The position numbers and the translations under genes were made by a program. Shown here piece by piece: positions 42,347 to 50,512 of a DNA stretch of 64,000 nucleotides (within the stretch, counting starts at the first letter, position 1; every line of letters starts with the position of its first letter). The notes beneath the pieces are model-generated. The model saw only the letters and a list, made by a program, of their open reading frames with translations, did not search any database and was not told the DNA's origin. This stretch comes from VRUE01 sp963753585 (GTDB lineage Bacteria > Actinomycetota > Thermoleophilia > Solirubrobacterales > 70-9), in assembly GCA_963753585.1 (NCBI GenBank), contig CAVWCU010000001.1:248001-312000 (forward strand), in the 5' to 3' direction.

Positions 42347-42356
42347 CTTCCCTTAG

Positions 42357-43493
42357 GTGTCTCCAGAGGGTTCGGCGAACGGCGGCGATGCCGCTGAGCT
42401 TCCGATCTTCACGCGGCGACGGGTTGCCCAGACAACACTGCTCGTCCTCGTCGTGTTGGTCGCGATCTACTTCCTCTTCCCGCGGCTGGTCGGCCTCGGC
42501 GACGCGCTCGGCAAGCTCGGCGAGGCCGACCTCCTCTGGGTCGCGATCGCGATCTGCTTCAACGTCGTCGCGATTGCCACCTACGTGGCGCTGTTCAAGG
42601 CCGTGGTCGGCGGCGACGTCCTGCCGCTGAGCTGGAAAGAGACCTACGAGATCAACATGGCCGGCCTCGCCGCGACCCGGCTCTTCTCGGCGGGGGGAGC
42701 CGGCGGCATCGTGCTCAGCTTCTGGGCGCTGCGCAAGGCCGGGATGCCGCGGCACGACGCGGGGCGGCGGATGGTGGCCTTCCTGGCGCTTCAGTACGTC
42801 TTCTATCCGGTTGCGCTGATCGTCTGCGGGGTCCTGTTGCGTACCGGAGTCGTGCCCGGCAAGGGCTCGATCGAGCTGACCATCGTCCCCGCCGGGGTCG
42901 CGGGCCTGCTGCTGATCCTCGGGATACTCGTGGCGCTGATCCCACCCGACCTGGGGCGACGGGTCGCCGGGTTCACCCGCAGTGAGCGGAGCAAGGCGAT
43001 CGTCGCCAGCATCGCCAAGGTGCCGGCGATCGTCGGCGAGGGGCTGAGGTTCACGGCAGGGCTCTTCGCCAACCCCTCGCGCGGGGGCTTGGCCGTGGTC
43101 GGCGCCGCCGGCTTCTGGGCCGCCAACATCGGCATCCTCTGGGCCTCCTTCAAGGCCTTCGGCGTCCACGTGCCGCTCGCCGTCGTCATCCAGGGCTTCT
43201 TCCTCGGCATGGTCGCCAACCTCTTCCCGCTCGCGCCCGCCGGGGTCGGCGCGGTGGACGCCGGGATGATCGGCGCCTTCGTCCTCTTCGGGATCCCCGA
43301 GGAGACGGTCTTCCCGGCGGTGCTGGTCTACCGCCTGGTCGCCTTCTGGATGCCCCTGCCCCTCGGCCTGGTCGCCTTCTTCCAGCTCCGCCACACGGCT
43401 CAGCGCTGGGAAGCCGAGGGCTTGCCGAGCGAGCGCGACGCTACTATACAAAGTGAAGTATTGGCAACGCCACTAGACTCGGAACGGACATGA
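42357..43493 (+). CDS. Lysylphosphatidylglycerol-synthase-TM / flippase-like membrane protein
   Basis: A 378-residue protein with about eight membrane spans, of the UPF0104/AglD-like family: INMAGLAATRLFSAGGAGG (conserved amphipathic block), GFFLGMVANLFPLAPAGVGAVDAG and VLVYRLVAFWMPLPLGLVAF. The family includes lipid-linked flippases and the membrane half of lysyl-PG synthase; no synthetase domain is fused here. GTG start. The stop overlaps the trxB start (ATGA). Confidence 0.82.
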   Translation: MSPEGSANGGDAAELPIFTRRRVAQTTLLVLVVLVAIYFLFPRLVGLGDALGKLGEADLLWVAIAICFNVVAIATYVALFKAVVGGDVLPLSWKETYEINMAGLAATRLFSAGGAGGIVLSFWALRKAGMPRHDAGRRMVAFLALQYVFYPVALIVCGVLLRTGVVPGKGSIELTIVPAGVAGLLLILGILVALIPPDLGRRVAGFTRSERSKAIVASIAKVPAIVGEGLRFTAGLFANPSRGGLAVVGAAGFWAANIGILWASFKAFGVHVPLAVVIQGFFLGMVANLFPLAPAGVGAVDAGMIGAFVLFGIPEETVFPAVLVYRLVAFWMPLPLGLVAFFQLRHTAQRWEAEGLPSERDATIQSEVLATPLDSERT

Positions 43494-44500
43494 CAGAGGC
43501 CAAGAAAGTCGAGAACGTGATCATCGTCGGTGGCGGGCCCGCCGGCTATACCGCTGCGCTCTACACGGCGCGGGCCAACCTCGAGCCGCTCGTCTTCGAG
43601 GGCTTCCAGTGGGGCGGCCAGCTGCAGAACACGACCGACGTCGAGAACTACCCGGGCTATCCCGAGGGGATCATGGGGCCGGAGATGATGACCCAGTTCC
43701 GCGCCCAGGCCGAGCGCTTCGGGACCCGCTTCGTCACCGACGACGTCGACCGGGTCGAGCTCTCCGACGGCGGCGTGCAGAAGGTCTACCTCGGCGATGA
43801 GGAGCACCTGGCCAAAACGGTGATCCTGGCGATGGGGGCAGAGCCGCGGCGACTCGGCGTGCCGGGGGAGCTGGAGCTGGGCGGTCGCGGCGTCTCCACC
43901 TGCGGCGTCTGCGACGGCGCCTTCTTCAAAGACCAGAAGGTGATTGTGATCGGCGGCGGCGACTCGGCGATGGAGGACGCGATCTTCATCTCCAAGTACG
44001 CCAGCGAGCTGACCGCGGTCAACCGCCGCGACGAGTTCCGCGCCTCGAAGATCATGCAGGAGCGGGCCCGCGAGCGGGACAACATCGAGTTCAAAACCCC
44101 GTTCGTCGCCGAGGAGTTCGTCGCCGGCGAGGACGGCAAGCTCGGCCACGTGCGCCTGCGCAACGCCGAGACCGGCGAGACCGAGGACTTCGACGCCGAC
44201 GGCGCCTTCATCGCGATCGGCCACATCCCGAAATCGGAGATCGTGGTCGGTCAGGTCGACACCGACGAGGACGGCTACATCGTCACCCAGCCCGACTCGA
44301 CCAGGACCAACCTGGGCGGTGTCTTCGCCGTCGGCGACGTCGTCGACCACACCTACCGCCAAGCGGTCACCGCCGCCGGTACCGGCTGCATGGGCGCCCT
44401 TGACGCCGAGTGGTACCTGCGCGACACCCCGCCCTCGCCCGAGGCCCACTGGATGACAGGCGGCGAGCCGGTCGAGATCGCCCCGACGCCTGGGTCTTAG
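43490..44500 (+). CDS. trxB: Thioredoxin reductase
   Basis: An FAD/NADPH enzyme reducing thioredoxin. It has 336 residues. It shows the FAD-binding GGGPAGYTAALYTARA, NADPH-binding GGGDSAMEDAI, redox disulfide CGVC within STCGVCDGAFF, and FAVGDVVDHTYRQAVTAAG at the C-terminal FAD site. The redox pair is CGVC rather than the more frequent CATC or CAVC. It overlaps the preceding flippase-like gene by four bases; a TATACA sequence in that gene's tail could supply a separate promoter. Confidence 0.94.
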   Translation: MTEAKKVENVIIVGGGPAGYTAALYTARANLEPLVFEGFQWGGQLQNTTDVENYPGYPEGIMGPEMMTQFRAQAERFGTRFVTDDVDRVELSDGGVQKVYLGDEEHLAKTVILAMGAEPRRLGVPGELELGGRGVSTCGVCDGAFFKDQKVIVIGGGDSAMEDAIFISKYASELTAVNRRDEFRASKIMQERARERDNIEFKTPFVAEEFVAGEDGKLGHVRLRNAETGETEDFDADGAFIAIGHIPKSEIVVGQVDTDEDGYIVTQPDSTRTNLGGVFAVGDVVDHTYRQAVTAAGTGCMGALDAEWYLRDTPPSPEAHWMTGGEPVEIAPTPGS

Positions 44501-44510
44501 ATGCATAGGC

Positions 44511-44936
44511 ATGGCCGGGCGTAGCTACTGGCTCAAGATGGTCGGTGCTGCCGATTATCAGCTCGACGACCACTGGATTGAGCAGAGACCAGAGCTGCTG
44601 CGCGGCGTGCGAGCGCCCTGGTGCCCCAGTGGGATCAAGCGAGGGGACTATCTCGTTTATTACTCGGCCGGCACGCAGAAGCTTTTCGCAATTGCTCGTG
44701 CAAAGGGGAACGGCGCCGACGCTCCCCTTGTAGGAGGTCGTGGGGAGGAGCGTTGGCCGTATCTCCTCGAGATACAAATGCTTCTTGCAATACCCCAGCT
44801 TGCGCTCGCGCCGGATTGGTCAATCCTGAATCTACCCAGCACTACCGTGACGCAGAAGTCATACGTTGAAATTAGCTCTCAAGCGTACGAGATCGCGCAC
44901 CAAGCGATGTTCGAACGCACACTGCTTTCACCCTAG
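44511..44936 (+). CDS. EVE/PUA-like hypothetical protein, AT-richer than its surroundings
   Basis: A 141-residue protein with a pattern reminiscent of EVE/PUA-like folds (SYWLKMVGAADYQL, SGIKRGDYLVYYSAGTQKLFAIA, WPYLLEIQMLLAIP). EVE domains bind modified bases, but I cannot identify the pocket, so this is tentative. GC content is visibly lower than in neighbouring genes, suggesting recent acquisition. It begins ten bases after trxB. Confidence 0.55.
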   Translation: MAGRSYWLKMVGAADYQLDDHWIEQRPELLRGVRAPWCPSGIKRGDYLVYYSAGTQKLFAIARAKGNGADAPLVGGRGEERWPYLLEIQMLLAIPQLALAPDWSILNLPSTTVTQKSYVEISSQAYEIAHQAMFERTLLSP

Positions 44937-45081
44937 GCTCGATCTCTTCGCCGAGGGTTGTGCCCGCAAGTCGATTTAGCTCATCGCTGAGCGCATGGTC
45001 AGTACGCCATTGTAGGAAGAAAGACCTCAGACAATTCATCGCAAGAGGGAAATACTGGAGCGACTGGGTTAGGGTGGCTCG

Positions 45082-45252
45082 ATGGGAAATCGGCTGGCTG
45101 GCATCTTCCCCTTCGTGATCGCCGTGCTCTTGCCGCCGGCGGGGCTGCTGCTCGGGCTGGTCGAGGTGCGGCAGGACCGGGAACTGGGGGTTCGCCTGCT
45201 GCTGGTCTCGGTGCTGGCGGCGGTCGTCTGGGTGCTGCTCTTCGTCAGCTGA
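45082..45252 (+). CDS. 56-residue two-span membrane protein
   Basis: A short ATG-started frame with two hydrophobic helices (LAGIFPFVIAVLLPPAGLLL and LLLVSVLAAVVWVLLFVS) joined by a charged loop (VEVRQDRELGVR). Function unknown. It fills the gap between the EVE-like gene and greA and ends 13 bases before the greA stop, convergent. The preceding 145 bases (44937-45081) hold nothing I recognise. Confidence 0.65.
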   Translation: MGNRLAGIFPFVIAVLLPPAGLLLGLVEVRQDRELGVRLLLVSVLAAVVWVLLFVS

Positions 45253-45264
45253 GCTTCGGGGCTC

Positions 45265-45747
45265 TCAGCCGACCAGCTTCTGGACCACGAACGTGCGGGA
45301 CCCTTTGGGGGTCTCGATCTCGATCGGCTTGCCGACCTTGGCGTCGCGAAGCGCCCTACCGATCGGGGACTCGGCGGAGAGCCGGCCCGCGGCGAGGTCG
45401 GCCTCGGTCGAGCCGACCAGGGTCCAGGTGTGGACTTCGTCCTTGCCCTCGTCGAAGACCTCGGCGGTGCGGCCGAAGGCGAAGCTGTCGGCGTCGCCGT
45501 CGACCTCGACCACGACCGCGGTGCGAAGTCGCTCGCGCAGGCGCTTGATCTTGGTCTCCAGGTGCGCCTGGTCGTCCTTGGCGATGTGGTACTCGGCGTT
45601 CTCCTTGAGGTCGCCTTCCTCGCGCGCCACCTTGATCCGCGCCGCCATCTTCACCCGGGCCGGCCCTTCGAGGTGCTCGATTTCCTCACGCAGCGCGGCG
45701 ATCCCCTCCTCGGTGATCGGCTCGCCGCTCGACTCGGCGTCTCCCAT
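45265..45747 (-). CDS. greA: Transcription elongation factor GreA
   Basis: Rescues backtracked RNA polymerase by stimulating transcript cleavage. It has 160 residues. The N-terminal coiled coil contains the acidic tip motif in AREEGDLKENAEYHIAKDDQ; the C-terminal FKBP-like domain has ESPIGRALRDAKVGKPIEIE. Normal length and composition. It stands alone between the two-span membrane protein and the c-di-GMP gene. Confidence 0.95.
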   Translation of the reverse strand: MGDAESSGEPITEEGIAALREEIEHLEGPARVKMAARIKVAREEGDLKENAEYHIAKDDQAHLETKIKRLRERLRTAVVVEVDGDADSFAFGRTAEVFDEGKDEVHTWTLVGSTEADLAAGRLSAESPIGRALRDAKVGKPIEIETPKGSRTFVVQKLVG

Positions 45748-45797
45748 CCGCTCACTCTTTCAGATCGCCGGCGAGAGGGCGTCGAAAAGCGAGCCCG

Positions 45798-47804
45798 TCA
45801 GAGGCTGATCGTCGGGCGAGCCTCGACCGCGATCTTTCCGGCGAACAGCTCGACCAGCTCAGGGTCGAACTGGGTCCCGGCGGCGCGGCGCAGCTCCGCG
45901 ACGGCCTCCCCGGTGGAGAGAGGCGGCCCGTATTGCCGGATGCCGGTCATCGCGCTGTAGGCGTCGCAGATGAGAATGATCCGCGCCTCGAGCGGGATCG
46001 CCTTGCCGGCCAGGCCGTCGGGGTAGCCGCTGCCATCCCAGCTCTCGTGGCTGAAGCGGACGATCTTCGCGACCTCGCGCAGGGCCGGAGCGGCCGCCAG
46101 CACCCGCTCCCCGATCAGCGTGTGCTTCCGCACCATGTCCTCCTCGGCGTCGTCGAGTGGCCCACGCTTGTGCAGGATTGCGTCTGGGATCGCGATCTTG
46201 CCGATGTCATGCATCTCCGCCGCACGCACGAGGACGTCCATCTCCTCAGCGTCGAGGTCGAGCGCGCGTCCCATCGCGGCGGCGAGGTGCGCAACGCCGC
46301 CGAGGTGGCGGTCGAGCTGCGGCTCGCGCTCGCGCAGCATCCCGAGCAGGACGCCGCGGGCTTGGCTCAGCGCGGAGTCGGCACGCTGCCCCTTCTGCGT
46401 GTACATGCGCCGGTCGGCGATCAGCAGCGCGTCTTTTGGGGTTCGTGCCTCGCCGGGCAGCCGGACCATTCCCCACGAGGCTTTGATCGAGAAGCTGGGC
46501 CCCTTCTCGCAGAGGCCCGCCTCGGCTGCCTTGACGATCGCGCCTGCCGTGTCGTCCCCGGTCGAGAAGAGGACGCAGAACTCGTCTCCGCCGAGGCGAT
46601 ACGCGGTCCCCCATGGCGATATCGCGGCTTCGAGGCTCGCGCCCAGCCGCTTGAGCAGTTCGTCCCCGGCACTGTGCCCGAAGCTGTCGTTGTAGGACTT
46701 GAATCCGTCGAGGTCGAACAGCGCCAGGGCGTCGTTTCGTGGCCGCTGGGAAGTGAGGTTCGCCTCCAGGTCGGCCAGCAGCGAGCGCCGGTTGCGCAGG
46801 CCGGTGAGCGCGTCGGTGCTCGCCTCCCGCTTGCTCGAGGCGAGCATCCTCGTGTTGAGGGCGAAGGTGGTGACGAGCCTGGCCAGCACTGCGAGCAGCG
46901 AGGCGACCCCGAGCCCGATCGCGACGGTCCCGATTGGAACGACGTTGCCGACCGCGAGCAGGCCGACGACGACCGCGGCCAGTGCCACCGGCAGTGCGAT
47001 CGAGCGGGCCGTGCGGCCCTGGGCGGGCTCGACGGCGGCCTTCGGCAGCCACGCGGCGGCGGCGAGGAGGAGGAACGCCAGCGGCCAGGCGACGCTGGCC
47101 AGGTTGAGCGCCTGGGTGGACTGCCCGGCGACCGAGAGGTAGACGACGTCTGCGGCGCCGAACAGTGCCAGGGCCGTGGCAATCAGCGGCCACGCCCCGT
47201 GGACGCGCCAGCGCGAGGTCGTCAGCGCTCCCGCAACCAGCCCGAGCAGGACGAGGTCGGCACAGGGGTAGGCGAGGCTGACGGCGACCCCCGGGGCGCT
47301 GCCTTCGAGCGCGTCGAGCACCGGCGGGAAGATCAGCGCAGCGGCGACCGCGGCCACCGCCAGGGCACCGATCAGGCCGTCCATCCAGGCGAACGTGTCG
47401 ACCCGCGCAGAGCGGCTGTGAAGCAGCAGCATCAGGGCACAGAAGGCCGCGGGATAGAAGGCGAGGAAGAGCGCGTCTGACGGCGAGGGGAACGGCGCGG
47501 GGGACGCGTAGTAGAGGACGACCGAGTAGTAGGTCTGGCCGAAGGCCCAGAGCAGCATCCCGATACCGAGGCTGAGCCAGGCGAGCCGCTCCCCCGGCAG
47601 CTTGATCGCCCTGTAGAGGACGGCGATCGCGGCTCCGAGCACGACGGCGTCGTAGACCCAGCGCCCGAAGGCATCCTGCGTGCCGGAACCGCCGATCGGC
47701 ACCAGCGTGACTGCGGCGTAGGCGGCGAGCAGCAGCGCCAGTAGCCCGATCCATGCCGCCACGGCGGTTGCCGGGGTCAAGCGGCGAAGGCCTGACCTGT
47801 TCAT
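45798..47804 (-). CDS. Membrane-bound GGDEF / HD-GYP c-di-GMP protein
   Basis: About 668 residues: nine or so membrane spans (residues ~10-330), a GGDEF domain with intact RLGGDEFCVLF, and a C-terminal HD-GYP phosphodiesterase domain (EMHDIGKIAIPDAILHKRGP and HESWDGSGYPDG). It could both make and break cyclic di-GMP. No RxxD inhibitory site is seen five residues before GGDEF. I chose the ATG at 47804 (MNRSGLRRL) because the membrane domain starts there; the frame runs further upstream but without a plausible protein. Confidence 0.9.
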   Translation of the reverse strand: MNRSGLRRLTPATAVAAWIGLLALLLAAYAAVTLVPIGGSGTQDAFGRWVYDAVVLGAAIAVLYRAIKLPGERLAWLSLGIGMLLWAFGQTYYSVVLYYASPAPFPSPSDALFLAFYPAAFCALMLLLHSRSARVDTFAWMDGLIGALAVAAVAAALIFPPVLDALEGSAPGVAVSLAYPCADLVLLGLVAGALTTSRWRVHGAWPLIATALALFGAADVVYLSVAGQSTQALNLASVAWPLAFLLLAAAAWLPKAAVEPAQGRTARSIALPVALAAVVVGLLAVGNVVPIGTVAIGLGVASLLAVLARLVTTFALNTRMLASSKREASTDALTGLRNRRSLLADLEANLTSQRPRNDALALFDLDGFKSYNDSFGHSAGDELLKRLGASLEAAISPWGTAYRLGGDEFCVLFSTGDDTAGAIVKAAEAGLCEKGPSFSIKASWGMVRLPGEARTPKDALLIADRRMYTQKGQRADSALSQARGVLLGMLREREPQLDRHLGGVAHLAAAMGRALDLDAEEMDVLVRAAEMHDIGKIAIPDAILHKRGPLDDAEEDMVRKHTLIGERVLAAAPALREVAKIVRFSHESWDGSGYPDGLAGKAIPLEARIILICDAYSAMTGIRQYGPPLSTGEAVAELRRAAGTQFDPELVELFAGKIAVEARPTISL

Positions 47805-47873
47805 ACCTCGGGCATCGGCTACGGCGCACCATGGCTTGAGCCGTTGGGTGGCGGCTCGCAGGGGGGTCGCTAA

Positions 47874-48158
47874 GGTGGATTCACGGCTCCAGCCTGCGCA
47901 CATCTCAGCTCGATCCAGTTCTTCGATCCTCCCGCGGAGATCGCCGGTTGCAAGGAGTGCCTGGAGCAGGGGATGCAATGGGTACACCTGCGCATGTGCC
48001 AGAGCTGCGGACACGTCGGCTGCTGCGACAACTCGGAGGGCAAGCACGCGACGGCGCACCATGCGGAGACCGGTCATCCGGTGATCCGGTCCGTTGAGCC
48101 TGGCGAGGACTGGAGCTGGTGTTATGAGGACGAGGAGATGTTCCGGCTTGCTCGCTGA
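47874..48158 (+). CDS. UBP-type zinc-finger protein with unclear start
   Basis: The frame encodes a UBP-type zinc finger: ACAHLSSIQFF, AGCKECLEQGMQWVHLRMC, QSCGHVGCCDNSEGKHATAH and the typical end EPGEDWSWCYEDE. All zinc ligands of the family seem present. The expected N-terminus has no ATG, GTG or TTG in this frame between the stop at 47871 and the ATG at 47973, which would cut into the domain. A GTG at 47875 is in the next frame, so a small indel near 47880-47895 is likely. Role unknown; such proteins are frequent in actinobacteria. Confidence 0.75.
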   Translation, partial: GGFTAPACAHLSSIQFFDPPAEIAGCKECLEQGMQWVHLRMCQSCGHVGCCDNSEGKHATAHHAETGHPVIRSVEPGEDWSWCYEDEEMFRLAR

Positions 48159-48183
48159 CGGGGTTCCTGGGCGGTTTTCGTAG

Positions 48184-48259
48184 GGGACGTCAGCGCCCCT
48201 CCTCAAAACGCTCGGCGGGAGCCTCGCTTGAGTGTTTTGAGGAGGGGCGCTGACGTCCC
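48184..48259. repeat. Palindromic hairpin A3 (subfamily 2, inverted)
   Basis: 30-bp arms 48184-48213 and 48230-48259 with a single G-T pair, around the loop GGCGGGAGCCTCGCTT. This loop is the reverse complement of the A4 loop and differs by one base from that of A2b. It is immediately followed by TTCAACAGGACACAAGCTTC, the inverse of the module near 6390. Confidence 0.94.
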
Positions 48260-48351
48260 TTCAACAGGACACAAGCTTCAAAAGCTCTTTCCCCCGGGCG
48301 TCAGCCCGGCTCCCCGAAAGCTCCCCATGCCGCCAGGTGCCGTTACGGTCA

Positions 48352-48377
48352 CCCCAAGCTTTTTTAAAAGCTTGGGG
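48352..48377. repeat. Central AAGCTT palindrome of composite repeat A3/A4
   Basis: CCCCAAGCTTTT (48352-48363) and its exact complement (48366-48377) with two bases between. Versions of CCCCAAGCTT also lie in the spacers of the other two composite loci. The rest of the 48260-48428 stretch has no coding sign. Confidence 0.85.
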
Positions 48378-48428
48378 ACCCTGAGGCCGACTTTGCAAGC
48401 CTGGGCGTCACTCGGTGACGTGTTGAGA

Positions 48429-48504
48429 GGATGGCGGGTGCCCCTTCCCAAAACACTCAAGCGAGGCTCCCGCCGAGCGTTTTGGGAAGGGGCACCCGCC
48501 ATCC
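48429..48504. repeat. Palindromic hairpin A4 (subfamily 2)
   Basis: 30-bp arms 48429-48458 and 48475-48504 with one mismatch, around the loop AAGCGAGGCTCCCGCC. The loop-proximal stem (CCCAAAACACTC) is the same as in A2b and A3 while the distal stem differs with matching changes on both arms. It ends 32 bases before the stop of the next gene. Confidence 0.94.
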
Positions 48505-48535
48505 CACCCCAACAAGCTCGCGGATTGCAGCGCTG

Positions 48536-50356
48536 CTACGGCGTAACGATCGCGAAGCCTGGATCGGGCTCGTCGAGGAGGCCGAGCAGCTCGCCAAGCT
48601 TGACTCCGTCGCCCTCAACGCGGAGGCGGCCGCTCTCGGCCAGCTCGGCGATGTCGGCGGTTTTGAGCAGGAGTTGGTCGAGGGCCTCGCGCTCGACCAT
48701 GAGGGCCGCGTCGGCGGCGGGCTCGTGACTGCCGGGCTTGTGGCGGAGGACGCCGTTGTGGACGGTGATCCGGTGCTGCTCGTCGGGGTCCGTGATCCGC
48801 CAGTCGATGCGCAGGTGCGCGTCCCAGGCCCGCGGGCCGTCGAGCCGGATCGCCATCGCGTCGAGTAGCTGGCTGACCGTGAGGTGAGCGACCACGTCGG
48901 CCGGCGCGGTGACGGTCGGCGTGCCGGAGACGCCCTCGCGCAGCTCCCTGGCGCCCATCAGGAAGAAGTTGCGCCAGGTCGCGTTCTCGGCGCCGAAGCC
49001 GAGTTGCTCGAGCGCGTCGGCCTGCAGCTCGCGGGCCTCGCGGTTGTCGGGCTCGGCGAAGACGAGGTGGTTGACGATCTCGGCCACCCAGCGGAAGTCG
49101 CCCCGCTCGAAGCTGGCGCGGGCCTTCTCCAGCAGGGCCTCGGCGCCGCCGGTGAGCTCGACGTAGCGGCGCGCCCGCTCGACCGGCGGGTGCTCCCAGA
49201 GGTGGGCCGGGTTGCCGTCGAACCAGCCCATGTAGCGCTGGTAGATCGCCTTGGTGTTGTGGCTGATCGAGCCGTAGTACTCGCGGCAGTGCCACTCCTC
49301 GGCGAGGCTGGGCGGCAGCTCGATCGTCTCGGCGATCTCCGGCCCGGTGAGGCCCTGGTTCAACAGCCGCAGGGTCTGGTCGTGCAGGTAGGTGTAGAGG
49401 TCGCGCTGCTTCTCGAGGTACTCGACGATTTGCTCGCGCCCCCAGCAGGGCCAGTGGTGGCCGGCGAAGAGCACGTCGGTCTCGGCGCCGAAGAGGTCGA
49501 TCGCCTGGTCGAGGTAGTGCGCCCAGATGCGCGGGTCGCGGACCAGGGCGCCGCGCGGGGTGAGGATGTTGTGCATCGAGCGGGCGGCGTTGTCGGCGAT
49601 GCAGAGCGCCCGCATCCGGGGGAAGTGGATGTTCATCTCCGCCGGCGCCTCGGTTCCCGGAGTCATCTGGAAGCGCATGCGCACGCCGTCCACCGTCTCC
49701 TCCTGGCCGGTCTCGACCACGTCGAGGTTGGGGGGGAGGAGGGTGATCGTGCCCAGCGAGGTGGTCTGGCCGAGGCCGGCGCCGAGCTGGCCCTCGGGGC
49801 CTCGCTCGAGCATCGCCCCGAACATGTAGCCGGCGCGACGCCCCATTGCCGTGCCGGCGAAGACGTTCTCGCTGACCGCGTGGTGGAGGAAGCCGGCGGG
49901 GGCGAGCACCGGGATGCCGCGGGAGTCGACCTCCTCCTGGGAGACGACGCCCTTGGCGCCGCCGAAATGGTCGACATGGCTGTGGGTGTAGATCAGGCCG
50001 GTGACCGGCCGCTCGCCGCGGTGCTCGCGGTAGAGGGCCAGCGCCGCCGCGGCCGTCTCGGCGGAGACGAGCGGGTCGATGACGACGATGCCCTCCTCGC
50101 CCTCGACCACATGCATGTTGGAAAGGTCGAAGCCGCGCAGCTGGTAGAGGCCCGGCGCCAGCTCGAAGAGGCCGGCGATGCGACCGAGGCGTGCCTGCCG
50201 CCAGAGGCTCGGGTTGGCGGTCGCCGGCGGATCGGAGTCGAGGAACTCGTAGCTCTCCAGCTCCCAGACGGTGCGGCCGTTCTCGTCCTCGATCCGCGCT
50301 GGCTCGAATGGCGCGACCAGCCCCCGACGCGCGTCCTCGAAGTCCCCCTGATCCAC
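48536..50356 (-). CDS. Metallo-beta-lactamase-fold alkylsulfatase (SdsA1/BDS1-like)
   Basis: A 606-residue enzyme with the layout of type III alkylsulfatases: an N-terminal zinc domain with THSHVDHFGG, GFLHHAVSENVFAGTAMGRR and FAGHHWPCWG (metal ligands), a helical dimerisation region (EEWHCREYYGSISHN), then a C-terminal SCP2-like domain (AIRLDGPRAWDAHLRIDWRI). It cleaves primary alkyl sulfate esters to alcohol and sulfate. No signal peptide is seen, so it is probably cytoplasmic. Stand-alone and divergent from phoA. Confidence 0.9.
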   Translation of the reverse strand: MDQGDFEDARRGLVAPFEPARIEDENGRTVWELESYEFLDSDPPATANPSLWRQARLGRIAGLFELAPGLYQLRGFDLSNMHVVEGEEGIVVIDPLVSAETAAAALALYREHRGERPVTGLIYTHSHVDHFGGAKGVVSQEEVDSRGIPVLAPAGFLHHAVSENVFAGTAMGRRAGYMFGAMLERGPEGQLGAGLGQTTSLGTITLLPPNLDVVETGQEETVDGVRMRFQMTPGTEAPAEMNIHFPRMRALCIADNAARSMHNILTPRGALVRDPRIWAHYLDQAIDLFGAETDVLFAGHHWPCWGREQIVEYLEKQRDLYTYLHDQTLRLLNQGLTGPEIAETIELPPSLAEEWHCREYYGSISHNTKAIYQRYMGWFDGNPAHLWEHPPVERARRYVELTGGAEALLEKARASFERGDFRWVAEIVNHLVFAEPDNREARELQADALEQLGFGAENATWRNFFLMGARELREGVSGTPTVTAPADVVAHLTVSQLLDAMAIRLDGPRAWDAHLRIDWRITDPDEQHRITVHNGVLRHKPGSHEPAADAALMVEREALDQLLLKTADIAELAESGRLRVEGDGVKLGELLGLLDEPDPGFAIVTP

Positions 50357-50512
50357 GCGGGCAGTCTTTCATCGCAACGCGCGCGGCGCGGTTCACATCT
50401 CTTTCTCAGCGTGGACACGCCTCTTTATCAAGTGGGCTTCGGCTGCCTCCTAGGTTCGCGACGAGATCCGACCGGATCCGAAATCGGAATCACGACAAGG
50501 AGGCAACACCCG

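Noticed and set aside
48184..48504. CRISPR array
   Set aside because: The repeats are inverted with conserved loops, not direct repeats with unique spacers, and no cas gene is near.
6233..48504. Insertion sequences with transposase
   Set aside because: No transposase-like frame lies between or next to the palindromic repeats.
48884..50512. Long in-frame extension upstream of phoA, antisense to the sulfatase
   Set aside because: The phoA signal peptide and an AAGGAGG ribosome site at 50497 fix the start at 50513.
50357..50512. Pho box upstream of phoA
   Set aside because: Only a single GTTCAC is visible; the direct-repeat pattern of a PhoP site is not.
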